From contig JAOPXF010000007.1 in the NCBI GenBank assembly GCA_025965295.1, positions 1 to 8,955 on the forward strand: a DNA stretch of 8,955 nucleotides, in the 5' to 3' direction. The stretch comes from Nocardioides sp. (GTDB taxonomy: Bacteria; Actinomycetota; Actinomycetes; Propionibacteriales; Nocardioidaceae). The position numbers were made by a program, and so were the translations under genes. Positions within the stretch are counted from its first letter, which is position 1. The number at the start of each line of letters is the position of its first letter. This document shows, in pieces, positions 1-5,834 of the stretch. A model generated the notes under the pieces. That model was not told the origin of the DNA and ran no database searches. It saw only the letters and a list, made by a program, of their open reading frames with translations.

Positions 1-684
1 GCGAAGACCGTCTTCACGCTGTACCCCAAGCGCACGGTGCTCTGCTTCTCGCTCTTCGTGGGCCAGGCGTTCCTCTACAACGCGTTCTTCTTCACGTACG
101 GCGACAGCCTCACCACGTTCCTCGACGTGGAGCAGACCGGCTGGTACATCGCGATCTTCGCCGTCAGCAACTTCGCGGGTGCCCTGTTGCTCAGCCGGCT
201 CTTCGACACGATCGGCCGGGTCAAGATGATCACGGCGACCTACGTTCTCTCCGGCGCCCTGCTCGGGGCGACCGGCTTCTTCCTCGGCAGCGTCAGCGCG
301 GTCACGCTGACCCTGATGGGCGCGATCATCTTCTTCTTCGCCTCGGCCGGCGCCAGCGCGGCGTACCTCACGGCGAGCGAGGTCTTCCCCATGGAGACGC
401 GGGCCCTGTGCATCGCGTTCTTCTACGCGATCGGCACCGCCGTCGGTGGCATCACCGGGCCGCTGCTGTTCGGCAAGCTCATCGACAACGCCTCCGCCAG
501 CGGCGACATCACCGGCCTGGCTCCCGGCTACTTCCTCGGGGCCGGGCTGATGGTCGCCGGCGGCATCGTCGCGGCCTTCCTGGGCGTCAGGGCCGAGGGC
601 CAGTCGCTCGAGAGCATCGCGGCACCGCTCACCGCGGAGGACGCCGACGAGCCCGGCACGCGGGCGGCGCCCCAGCCGGCCTGA
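1..684 (+). CDS. MFS transporter, C-terminal half (partial)
   Basis: The frame is open from base 1 to the TGA at 682-684, giving 227 residues. The N-terminus lies outside the window, and a GTG at 37 is internal to the frame and not the start. The protein is strongly hydrophobic, with about six predicted membrane helices, which fits the C-terminal half of a 12-helix permease of about 450 residues. The cytoplasmic loop RLFDTIGRVK (visible residues 66-75) is the repeated MFS loop motif of the second half, and EVFPMETRA (about 127-135) matches the conserved segment of sugar and organic-acid porters in this superfamily. The last 30 residues form a polar Glu/Pro/Ala-rich cytoplasmic tail. It should move a small solute across the cytoplasmic membrane by proton coupling, but the substrate cannot be read from this half. 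The small gene at 708 follows after 23 bp and may be cotranscribed. Confidence 0.88.
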   Translation, partial: AKTVFTLYPKRTVLCFSLFVGQAFLYNAFFFTYGDSLTTFLDVEQTGWYIAIFAVSNFAGALLLSRLFDTIGRVKMITATYVLSGALLGATGFFLGSVSAVTLTLMGAIIFFFASAGASAAYLTASEVFPMETRALCIAFFYAIGTAVGGITGPLLFGKLIDNASASGDITGLAPGYFLGAGLMVAGGIVAAFLGVRAEGQSLESIAAPLTAEDADEPGTRAAPQPA

Positions 685-707
685 CCCCTCACCCCAGGAG
701 AAGCACC

Positions 708-944
708 ATGCCGATGCCACCGCCCAAGGCCAGCACCGAGGGCCCCCGTGACCGCCAGGTCGTCCACGAGATGGGCCAGATCGTCCGGGCCCTGCAGGCC
801 CGAGGCCCCCAGCAGCCCGCCGCGCTGGCGCAGCTGGTGGGCGCGGACTACTGGGAGCACGGACGCTTCGACCGGGCGCTGGCCCTGGCCGTCAGCGACG
901 GGCTCGTGCACCGCACCGACGACGGTGCGCTGGCCGTGGCCTGA
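708..944 (+). CDS. Small hypothetical protein, 78 aa, possible winged-helix fold
   Basis: The start at 708 is chosen because an AGGAG ribosome binding site at 696-700 lies 7 bases before the ATG. A second in-frame ATG at 714 is less well placed. The product is soluble with no signal peptide. A polar Pro/Lys-rich start (residues 1-15) is followed by a stretch resembling a helix-turn-helix or winged-helix unit: EMGQIVRALQ as a first helix, PAALAQLVGA as a short second helix, RFDRALALAVSDGL as a recognition-like helix, then a short hairpin VHRTDDGALAV. That pattern is common in small actinobacterial proteins of unknown role, and the DNA-binding idea is inference only. It lies 23 bp after the MFS transporter, so the two probably share an mRNA. 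It converges on the DinB-fold gene at 951, with 6 bp between the stop codons. Confidence 0.75.
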   Translation: MPMPPPKASTEGPRDRQVVHEMGQIVRALQARGPQQPAALAQLVGADYWEHGRFDRALALAVSDGLVHRTDDGALAVA

Positions 945-953
945 GCCGGCTCA
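942..953. repeat. 12-bp perfect palindrome holding both convergent stop codons
   Basis: TGAGCCGGCTCA is its own reverse complement. Its left TGA is the stop of the plus gene ending at 944, and its right TCA is the stop of the minus gene ending at 951. As RNA it can form only a short four-pair stem with a four-base loop, so on its own it would be a weak terminator. The similar but stronger arrangement at 3887-3904 makes a role at transcript ends plausible. Confidence 0.4.
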
Positions 954-1550
954 CCCGGTGGCCGGCGGCCGCCACGGCTTGAGCCAGTCGGTCTCCGGCC
1001 AGCCCTCGCGGCCGGCAACCAGCTCGTACATCGTCGCGCCATCGACACCCTCGCGGACGATGTCGGCGTGGCCCGCGTGCCGGGCGAGCTCCTCGACCAG
1101 GTGGAACCACACCCAGCGGACCGACCAGGCGTCGATGTCGGTCGGGTTCCACGGCGCCGGCGGCACCGGGACCGGGACGTCGAGGTCGACGGTCCGCACC
1201 GCGTCGAGCACCCGGGCCGAGACGTCGTCGTACGCCGCGAGGGTCGCCTCGACCGTGTCGTGGTCGTGCCAGGTCCAGGCGTCCTGGTGGTCGGCGTACT
1301 TCTGCCCCATGGTCCGGTCGTCGGCCGGGTGCCCGGGGGCGGCGAGCGCGCAGCGCAGCCAGGACTCCTGGACCTGGGTGACGTGCTTGAGCAGCGAGCC
1401 GACCGTGAGCGTGCTGGGCGCGGCGGCGGCCAGCCCGGCCTGCGTGGCGGTGAGGCCGAAGATCGCGGCCCGGAAGGCGTCCTGCTGCTGGGCGAGGTAG
1501 GCGAGCAGGGCGGAGCGCTCGTCGGTCACGGGCGGGGCCTGGGCGGGCAT
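951..1550 (-). CDS. DinB-fold protein (DUF664 type)
   Basis: The product has 199 residues, typical for the DinB/mycothiol-transferase superfamily of four-helix bundles that usually bind a divalent metal through three histidines. The segment VGSLLKHVTQVQESWL (about 50-65) is the helix-2 region, with H56 as a metal ligand candidate. The segment FHLVEELARHAGHADIVRE (139-157) is the characteristic DUF664 helix carrying H140, H148 and H151, followed by the usual short GVDGAT turn. The start at 1550 has an AAGGA ribosome binding site (1559-1563, minus strand) 8 bases upstream and lies just after the stop of the upstream DinB gene at 1552, so the two are translationally close and surely cotranscribed. 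Family members with known activity transfer thiols such as mycothiol or bacillithiol to electrophiles, or isomerise maleylpyruvate. Here the substrate is unknown. No signal peptide or membrane segment is seen. Confidence 0.9.
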   Translation of the reverse strand: MPAQAPPVTDERSALLAYLAQQQDAFRAAIFGLTATQAGLAAAAPSTLTVGSLLKHVTQVQESWLRCALAAPGHPADDRTMGQKYADHQDAWTWHDHDTVEATLAAYDDVSARVLDAVRTVDLDVPVPVPPAPWNPTDIDAWSVRWVWFHLVEELARHAGHADIVREGVDGATMYELVAGREGWPETDWLKPWRPPATG

Positions 1551-1551
1551 G

Positions 1552-2088
1552 TCAGGAGTCCTTCCGGTGGGTGTGCAGGTAGAGGTCGCGGAGCAGGCAG
1601 ATCTCGGCGCCGTGGTGGATGACCTCACGGTTGATGTGCAGGACCAGCGCGGCCATCGGGTAGTCGGCGAACGGGCCCTCGGCGGCGCCGCACGGCTCGG
1701 CGAGACCGGGCTCGCCGAGCGACCGGACGCCCGCCGTCCAGGTGGCCACCTCCTCGTCGAGCTGCCGGATCGCCTCGTCGGCGGACCCGGCGTACGGCCA
1801 GGCCCGGTAGTCGGTGGCCTCGCGGCCGAAGTGGGACGCGCTGCGTATCGCCAGGCAGCCCACCAGGACGTGCGCCAGCCGCCAGGCGATCGTGGTGAAA
1901 GGGGTCGGCACGGGAGCGGGGTGCTCGAAGTCGATCGCACCCGGGCGGGCGTTCCAGGCGCCCCGGACGGGCTCCCAGAAGAGCTCGTCGTCGGTGAGCC
2001 CCTGCAGCCGCGGGCGCAGGGAGTGCTGCCAGTGGAAGTCGAGCTGGTCGAGGAGGAGCGGGTTCCACTCCGGGGTCTGGGTCGTCAT
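1552..2088 (-). CDS. DinB-fold protein, first gene of the DinB pair
   Basis: The product has 178 residues and belongs to the DinB-like superfamily, but to a different branch from its downstream neighbour, so this is not a simple tandem duplication. The segment FTTIAWRLAHVLVG (64-77) carries H73 in the helix-2 position. The segment HINREVIHHGAEICLLRDLY (151-170) is the family's third-helix motif, with H151, H158 and H159 and an invariant-looking GAE. A three-histidine metal site built from H73 and two of the later histidines is therefore likely. The protein is cytoplasmic, with no signal or membrane segment. The ATG at 2088 has no Shine-Dalgarno sequence, and a hexamer GAGACT ends exactly six bases upstream, which suggests a leaderless start. 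It diverges from the WYL regulator at 2150 across 61 bp containing an inverted repeat, so that regulator is its likely controller. Chemistry and substrate remain unknown. Confidence 0.9.
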   Translation of the reverse strand: MTTQTPEWNPLLLDQLDFHWQHSLRPRLQGLTDDELFWEPVRGAWNARPGAIDFEHPAPVPTPFTTIAWRLAHVLVGCLAIRSASHFGREATDYRAWPYAGSADEAIRQLDEEVATWTAGVRSLGEPGLAEPCGAAEGPFADYPMAALVLHINREVIHHGAEICLLRDLYLHTHRKDS

Positions 2089-2094
2089 GCGACC

Positions 2095-2100
2095 AGTCTC
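2095..2100 (-). promoter_or_regulatory. Candidate -10 hexamer for the DinB pair
   Basis: On the minus strand this reads GAGACT and is followed by exactly six bases and then the ATG at 2088. It keeps A at position 2 and T at position 6 of the actinobacterial TANNNT pattern but lacks the first T, so it would be a weak promoter. The call rests mainly on the geometry shared with other starts in this window. Confidence 0.3.
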
Positions 2101-2111
2101 GGCCGCAACTA

Positions 2112-2126
2112 GGACAGGATCTGTCC
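2112..2126. promoter_or_regulatory. Inverted-repeat operator in the divergent DinB/WYL promoter region
   Basis: GGACAG at 2112-2117 and CTGTCC at 2121-2126 are perfect inverted copies separated by GAT. The centre (2119) is 31 bp from the start codon of each divergent gene. If both transcripts begin at their start codons, the repeat covers about -24 to -38 of both promoters, replacing or overlapping the -35 sites. A dimer of the WYL regulator encoded alongside is the natural candidate to bind here, controlling its own gene and the DinB pair. That binding is inferred from position and symmetry. Confidence 0.6.
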
Positions 2127-2137
2127 GCTACGTGTGG

Positions 2138-2143
2138 CACGCT
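2138..2143 (+). promoter_or_regulatory. Candidate -10 hexamer for the WYL regulator gene
   Basis: The hexamer CACGCT is followed by six bases and then the ATG at 2150. Like its mirror partner at 2095-2100 it matches the second and last positions of TANNNT but not the first T. No Shine-Dalgarno sequence precedes this ATG, which favours a leaderless mRNA. Confidence 0.35.
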
Positions 2144-2149
2144 GGGCGC

Positions 2150-3106
2150 ATGGCCGGACCGGGTACGACGGAGCGGGTGCTGCGGCTGCTCGGGCTGCTC
2201 CAGGAGCGCCCGGTGTGGACCGGCACCGAGCTCGCCGGGCGGCTCGGGGTGACCACTCGCAGCATTCGCCGCGACGTCGAGCGCCTGCGCGCGCTCGGCT
2301 ATCCCGTGAACGCCACCCAGGGCGCCGGCGGCGGCTACCAGCTCGGCGCCGGCCGGGCTCTGCCCCCGCTGCTGCTCGACGACGAGGAGGCGATCGCGAC
2401 GGCGGTGTCGCTCCGGCTGGCCGCGGGCGGCACAGTGGCCGGCGCGAGCGAGGCCGCGGTCCGCACGCTCGCGAAGCTCGACCAGGTGCTGCCCGCGCGC
2501 CTGCGTGCCGAGGTGCGGGCCCTGCACGACGCGATCGTCACGCTCGACGGTGGCCGGATCGAGGTCGACGCCGATGCGCTGCTGGTGCTCGCCCGGGCCT
2601 GTCGCGACACGGTGCGCGTGGAGTTCGGCTACACCGCCCTCGGCGGTGCGGAGACCGACCGGCGGGTCGAGCCCTACCAGCTGGTGGCGACCGGGCGGCG
2701 GTGGTACCTCCTGGCCTTCGACCTCGACCGCGACGACTGGCGGTCGTTCCGGCTGGACCGGATGGCCGGCGTACGGGCCGGCACCTGGCGGTTCGCCCGG
2801 CGCGAGCACCCCGACGCGGCGGCGTACGTCCAGCGCTCGGTGACCGTGACGTCGTACCCCCACCAGGCCCGGGTGCTCGTGCACGCCCCCGCCGAGGCCG
2901 TCCGCCGGGCGACGACGCCCGCCAGCGCGACGGTCGAGGAGGTGGACGCCGAGAGCTGCCTGCTGCTGAGCGGCTCCCAGAGCCTGCACGCCCTCGCGCT
3001 GCACATCGGGATGCTCGGCTGGGACTTCGAGGTGCTCGAGCCCGCCGGGCTGCGCGAGGCCGTGGCCGTGCTCGGGGCGCGGTTCACCAGAGCCTCCGTA
3101 TCCTGA
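2150..3106 (+). CDS. WYL-domain transcriptional regulator (YafY/DeoR-like)
   Basis: The product has 318 residues, the usual length for helix-turn-helix plus WYL proteins. An N-terminal winged helix (about 5-65) includes TGTELAGRLGVTTRSIRRDV as its helix-turn-helix, ending in the glycine-rich wing GAGGGYQL. After a linker, the WYL domain (about 140-215) contains RVEPYQLVATGRRWYLLAF, with W185-Y186-L187 as the name-giving triad, and the following RSFRLDRM strand. The remaining 100 residues match the WYL C-terminal extension. The ATG at 2150 starts right before the HTH-containing domain and has promoter-like spacing upstream. An earlier in-frame start would run through the DinB gene on the other strand. 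WYL domains bind ligands or nucleic acid and tune repression or activation. The divergent DinB pair and the inverted repeat between them are its probable targets. Confidence 0.93.
   Translation: MAGPGTTERVLRLLGLLQERPVWTGTELAGRLGVTTRSIRRDVERLRALGYPVNATQGAGGGYQLGAGRALPPLLLDDEEAIATAVSLRLAAGGTVAGASEAAVRTLAKLDQVLPARLRAEVRALHDAIVTLDGGRIEVDADALLVLARACRDTVRVEFGYTALGGAETDRRVEPYQLVATGRRWYLLAFDLDRDDWRSFRLDRMAGVRAGTWRFARREHPDAAAYVQRSVTVTSYPHQARVLVHAPAEAVRRATTPASATVEEVDAESCLLLSGSQSLHALALHIGMLGWDFEVLEPAGLREAVAVLGARFTRASVS
3099..3104 (+). promoter_or_regulatory. Candidate leaderless -10 promoter for the gene at 3111
   Basis: TATCCT fits TANNNT exactly and is followed by six bases (GATCAC) and then the ATG. 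It overlaps the last codons and the first base of the TGA of the WYL gene. No Shine-Dalgarno sequence precedes the ATG, so an independent leaderless transcript is plausible despite the 4-bp gap to the previous gene. Confidence 0.5.
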
Positions 3107-3110
3107 TCAC

Positions 3111-3890
3111 ATGCTCGGAATCCTCGTCCTGCTCCTCCTGGCCGGCCTCGTGGTGGCCGCCGTCGTCTCCCAGCGCAACAGCAAGCAGCGCGAGGTGGAG
3201 AAGCGGCGCACCGAGCTCGAGCCGGTCAAGAAGTTCGCGTTCGAGGACATCACCGCGCTGGGCGTCGAGCTGCAGTCGCTCGATGCCGAGCTGACCGGGC
3301 GCGACCTCGACCCGGGCGCCAATGCCGACTACCAGCGGGCGCTCGACGCCTACGAGGCCGCGAAGACCGCGGGCGACGCCATCGACCGGCCCGAGGACCT
3401 CAAGCACGTCACGGAGATCCTCGAGGACGGTCGCTACGCGATCGCCTGCGTGCGCGCGCGGGTGGCGGGCGATCCGCTGCCGACCCGTCGCCCGCCGTGC
3501 TTCTTCGACCCGCGTCACGGCCTGTCCGTCGAGGACGTGCCCTACACCCCGCCGGGCGGCGCCACCCGCGACGTGCCGGCCTGCGCGCTCGACGCCGAGC
3601 GCGTGCGCGCCGGCGCCGAGCCCGACATCCGCAAGGTGATGGTCGGCTCCCAGCGGGTGCCCTACTGGCAGGGCGGGCCGGCCTACCAGCCCTACGCCAG
3701 CGGCTACTTCGGCCGCTTCGGCGTCATGGACATGATGTTCATGGGCATGATGTTCGGCGGCTTCGGTGGCTTCGACGCCCTGGGCGACGGGCTCGGCGCC
3801 CTCGGTGACGGCATCGGAGACGGGCTGGGCTCGATCGGCGACGGCGTGGGCGACATGTTCGGCGACGTGGGGGACATGTTCGACTTCTGA
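3111..3890 (+). CDS. Membrane-anchored protein of unknown function with Met-rich and Gly/Asp-repeat tail
   Basis: I do not recognise a named family; the central part resembles conserved hypothetical proteins of actinobacteria. The 259 residues divide clearly. Residues 2-20 form one hydrophobic helix with a positive flank after it, so the bulk of the protein probably lies in the cytoplasm. Residues 25-120 are charged and helical, with coiled-coil character. Residues 113-200 form a compact domain with cysteines C113, C130 and C158, a CFFDPRHG motif at 130-137, and aromatic segments around PYWQGGPAYQPY (184-195) and GYFGRFG. Residues 205-215 are methionine-rich (MDMMFMGMMF), and 219-259 form a low-complexity tail of GDG(L/I/V)G units ending in two VGDMF copies. 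It starts 4 bp after the WYL gene, with its own promoter-like hexamer. It converges on the protease gene through a strong inverted repeat. Confidence 0.85.
   Translation: MLGILVLLLLAGLVVAAVVSQRNSKQREVEKRRTELEPVKKFAFEDITALGVELQSLDAELTGRDLDPGANADYQRALDAYEAAKTAGDAIDRPEDLKHVTEILEDGRYAIACVRARVAGDPLPTRRPPCFFDPRHGLSVEDVPYTPPGGATRDVPACALDAERVRAGAEPDIRKVMVGSQRVPYWQGGPAYQPYASGYFGRFGVMDMMFMGMMFGGFGGFDALGDGLGALGDGIGDGLGSIGDGVGDMFGDVGDMFDF
3846..3881 (+). repeat. Two 21-bp-period direct repeats in the Gly/Asp tail
   Basis: The 15-base unit GTGGGCGACATGTTC (3846-3860) recurs at 3867-3881 with one mismatch and the same reading frame. It encodes VGDMF twice, so the tail appears to have grown by short in-frame duplication. 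Looser GGCGACGG-type units upstream (from about 3780) have the same character. Confidence 0.65.
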
Positions 3891-3904
3891 GCCGTCCGGC
3901 TCAG
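3887..3904. terminator. Likely bidirectional terminator hairpin between convergent genes
   Basis: CTGAGCCG and CGGCTCAG are perfect 8-base inverted arms around TC. As RNA this gives a seven-pair stem with a four-base loop on either strand. Both stop codons (3888-3890 plus, 3901-3903 minus) lie inside the arms. No T-run follows, which is usual for terminators in GC-rich actinobacteria. The role is inferred from position and symmetry. Confidence 0.5.
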
Positions 3905-5769
3905 CGGCGCTTCAGCTGCGCCGCCTGCAGGAAGACCACGCGGCCGTTGACCGAGTCGCTGTCGAGGGTGTCGGGGTCGGAGGCGGCGTAGTCGCCGGTG
4001 ACGTCGATCGTGTACGTCCCGGGCCGCACGCCGGTGACCAGCACGTGCGCGATGCCCGTCGTGTAGAGGACGTCGGTCGTGGTCACGCCGACCTGCTTGC
4101 CCGAGGCGTCGGTGACGGTCGCGGTGAAGCTCGCGAGGTTGGCGGCCGTGCCCGGGGTGGGGTAGACCAGCGCGACCTTGAGCGCGGAGACGCCCCTGGC
4201 CACCCTGACCTCGTGGGTCGCGGTGTAGGAGCCACCGGCGCTGGCCGGCGGGGCGTCCTCCTGCCACAGGTCGGCGCGGGTCACGGCCCACCTGTCCTGT
4301 TGCAGCAGGCGGCGGTCGGCCTGCCGGGTCGCGGCCGTCAGCCGGCTCTGCCAGTGGGCGGAGCGGACCAGGGTGACGGCCTTGTCGAGGTTGACGTGGC
4401 CGTAGCCGACCTGCCACGAGGCGAGCGTGTCCTTGCCGGCCTTGACGGGCGTCGCGGTCGCCTTGATCGCGTCCTGGACCTGCAGCCAGGTGAGCCGCTT
4501 GTTGGCCTGGAGCAGTACGGCGGCCGCGCCCGCGATGTGCGGCGAGGCCATCGACGTACCCGAGGCACTGGCGTTCTCGCCGGGAGGGCACGGGCCGATG
4601 ACGGTGCCGGTGCTGTCGCAGGACGACGAGATGTCGGAGCCGGGTGCCATGACGTCGGGCTGGGTGTTGCCGATCCGGTCGCCGAGCAGGACCGTGTGGC
4701 CCTCCGCGCCGATCGGCACCGCCTTGCCGTTGTCGAGCTCGAGGCCGTTGGAGGAGAAGTCCGCGCGCTCGCGCTTGAGGGAGCCGGCGGCGACCGAGAT
4801 CACCCAGGGCGCCTGGTTGAACGGGCTGACGCTGGCCTCGCCGCTGTCGGAGCCGGAGTTGCCCGCCGCGAAGACCACGACGACGCCCTTGCCCGAGACG
4901 GCCTTCGTGGCGACGTTGACCGGGTCCTGGGGGTCGAACTGGCGGAAGCTGTTGCCCCACGAGTTGTTGATGACGTCGATGCCGAGCAGGTCGGGCTGGT
5001 CGAGGATGTAGTCGAAGGCCGTCACGACCGCCGTGGTCGTGATGACCGCGCCGATCGAGAAGCACGCGAGGTCCGCATCGGGGGCCACCCCGAGGTGGTC
5101 GGGGCCGGTGGTGCCGTCGGCCGCGATGATGCCGGCGACGTGGGTGCCGTGGCCGCTGCCGAGGTCGGTGTTGTTGTAGGGACCCTGGTCGATGGGCACG
5201 ACGAGCGTCGGGTCGGTGCCCTGGTTGGCGTACTCGGGGCTGTAGAGCGTGACGTTGTGGGTGATGTGGTCGGCGAGGTCCGGGTGGGTGCCGTCGCAGC
5301 CGGAGTCGATGATGCCGACCGTCGTGCCCTTGCCGGTGAGCCCCTGGGCGCGCAGCTTCTTCGCGGCGCCGACGGAGGAGGACATCGCGTCGGAGGAAGC
5401 GGTGTCGGTGTACTGCAGGGTCTCGTCGGGGTAGACGTCGGTGCCGATGCCACGGGTGACCGCGGCCGCGATCTGAGCGACCGAGCCCTGCACGAGCGCC
5501 ATCGGGAGGCGGTGCAACGGCTGCACGGTCAGGCCGAGCGCCTCGAGGGCGGCGACCTCGGCGCCGGTGGGCACGGCGGCGAACTCGACGATCGCGCGGC
5601 CGGTCGGCGTACCGCCGGCGAGCAGTCGGTCGAGGCCGGGGTGGGTGCCGCGCAGCGCGGTCAGCGAACTCGTGGGGGCGGCTGCGTCGGCGGTGGTGAC
5701 GCCGGCCGTCGACAGCACGGCGGCCGCGGCGCAGGTGAGCGCGAGGAGCCTGGTGCGGAGGTGCGACAT
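3901..5769 (-). CDS. Secreted subtilisin-like serine protease (S8 family)
   Basis: The product is 622 residues. Residues 1-29 form a signal peptide: RTR, a hydrophobic core, then an ADA cleavage site before AAPTSS. Residues 32-125 resemble an inhibitory propeptide, with GRAIVEFAAVP followed by an Ala-rich helix. The peptidase domain (about 130-470) has all catalytic motifs: D155 in IIDSGCDGTHPDL, H207 in GHGTHVAG, oxyanion N304 in AAGNSG, and nucleophile S406 in GTSMASPH. C384 and C394 could form a disulfide close to the active serine. Residues 500-622 form a beta-rich C-terminal domain with GTYTIDVTGDY, resembling PPC-type domains that end many exported proteases. No membrane anchor or sortase signal is visible, so release to the medium is likely. 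The start at 5769 is supported by a GAAGGGA ribosome binding site and by the signal peptide. It diverges from the secreted GH114-like gene. Confidence 0.95.
   Translation of the reverse strand: MSHLRTRLLALTCAAAAVLSTAGVTTADAAAPTSSLTALRGTHPGLDRLLAGGTPTGRAIVEFAAVPTGAEVAALEALGLTVQPLHRLPMALVQGSVAQIAAAVTRGIGTDVYPDETLQYTDTASSDAMSSSVGAAKKLRAQGLTGKGTTVGIIDSGCDGTHPDLADHITHNVTLYSPEYANQGTDPTLVVPIDQGPYNNTDLGSGHGTHVAGIIAADGTTGPDHLGVAPDADLACFSIGAVITTTAVVTAFDYILDQPDLLGIDVINNSWGNSFRQFDPQDPVNVATKAVSGKGVVVVFAAGNSGSDSGEASVSPFNQAPWVISVAAGSLKRERADFSSNGLELDNGKAVPIGAEGHTVLLGDRIGNTQPDVMAPGSDISSSCDSTGTVIGPCPPGENASASGTSMASPHIAGAAAVLLQANKRLTWLQVQDAIKATATPVKAGKDTLASWQVGYGHVNLDKAVTLVRSAHWQSRLTAATRQADRRLLQQDRWAVTRADLWQEDAPPASAGGSYTATHEVRVARGVSALKVALVYPTPGTAANLASFTATVTDASGKQVGVTTTDVLYTTGIAHVLVTGVRPGTYTIDVTGDYAASDPDTLDSDSVNGRVVFLQAAQLKRR
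3904..3924. repeat. Second inverted repeat adjoining the convergent junction
   Basis: GCGGCGC (3904-3910) and GCGCCGC (3918-3924) are perfect inverted copies with a seven-base loop. The repeat lies within the last codons of the protease gene and directly after the hairpin at 3887-3904, so a plus-strand transcript would meet two stems in tandem. It may also arise from coding for the Ala/Arg-rich C-terminus. Confidence 0.35.
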
Positions 5770-5776
5770 GGGTGGA

Positions 5777-5783
5777 TCCCTTC
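5777..5783 (-). promoter_or_regulatory. Ribosome binding site fixing the protease start
   Basis: On the minus strand this reads GAAGGGA, 7 bases before the ATG at 5769. It rules out the longer upstream reading of the same frame, which would run into the neighbouring gene on the other strand. Confidence 0.65.
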
Positions 5784-5809
5784 GGAGGTGTGACGAGACA
5801 ACGGGGCTG

Positions 5810-5819
5810 CGTCCGGACG
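5810..5819. promoter_or_regulatory. 10-bp palindrome in the protease/GH114 divergent region
   Basis: CGTCCGGACG is a perfect palindrome ending 3 bases upstream of the TACGGT hexamer of the rightward gene. It is well placed to act as an operator for one or both exported-enzyme genes. Ten-base GC palindromes arise by chance fairly often in such DNA, so confidence is low. Confidence 0.28.
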
Positions 5820-5822
5820 GGT

Positions 5823-5828
5823 TACGGT
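5823..5828 (+). promoter_or_regulatory. Candidate leaderless -10 promoter for the GH114-like gene
   Basis: TACGGT fits TANNNT and is followed by exactly six bases before the GTG at 5835. No Shine-Dalgarno sequence is present. The hexamer supports both transcription start and translation start at 5835. No clear -35 element is visible. Confidence 0.5.
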
Positions 5829-5834
5829 CTCCAC

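Noticed and set aside
951..2088. DinB pair as a recent tandem duplication
   Set aside because: The two proteins differ in length, in the helix-2 region and in the later histidine motif (ARHAGHAD versus EVIHHGAE), so they belong to different branches.
1625..3004. Long minus-strand open frame crossing the DinB and WYL genes (about 459 codons)
   Set aside because: It overlaps two well-supported genes and reads as Arg/Pro/Ala-rich low-complexity sequence with no recognisable motif.
2134..3294. Plus-strand frame of about 386 codons over the WYL gene and into the next
   Set aside because: It is an Arg/Ala-rich +2 shadow of the WYL gene. The WYL frame has clear HTH and WYL motifs and correct third-position GC bias.
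3780..3881. Short repeats considered as a CRISPR-like or regulatory array
   Set aside because: The units keep the reading frame, have no unique spacers and encode a Gly/Asp repeat tail, so they are protein-coding repeats.
3766..5793. Long plus-strand open frame opposite the protease gene (about 675 codons)
   Set aside because: It is antisense to a complete subtilase with all catalytic motifs. Its translation is Val/Gly/Arg/Asp-rich with no domain pattern, as expected for the opposite strand of high-GC coding DNA.
5772..5834. Upstream ATG extension of the GH114-like gene
   Set aside because: The added 21 residues are not signal-like and would cover the promoter hexamer; the GTG at 5835 gives a normal signal peptide.
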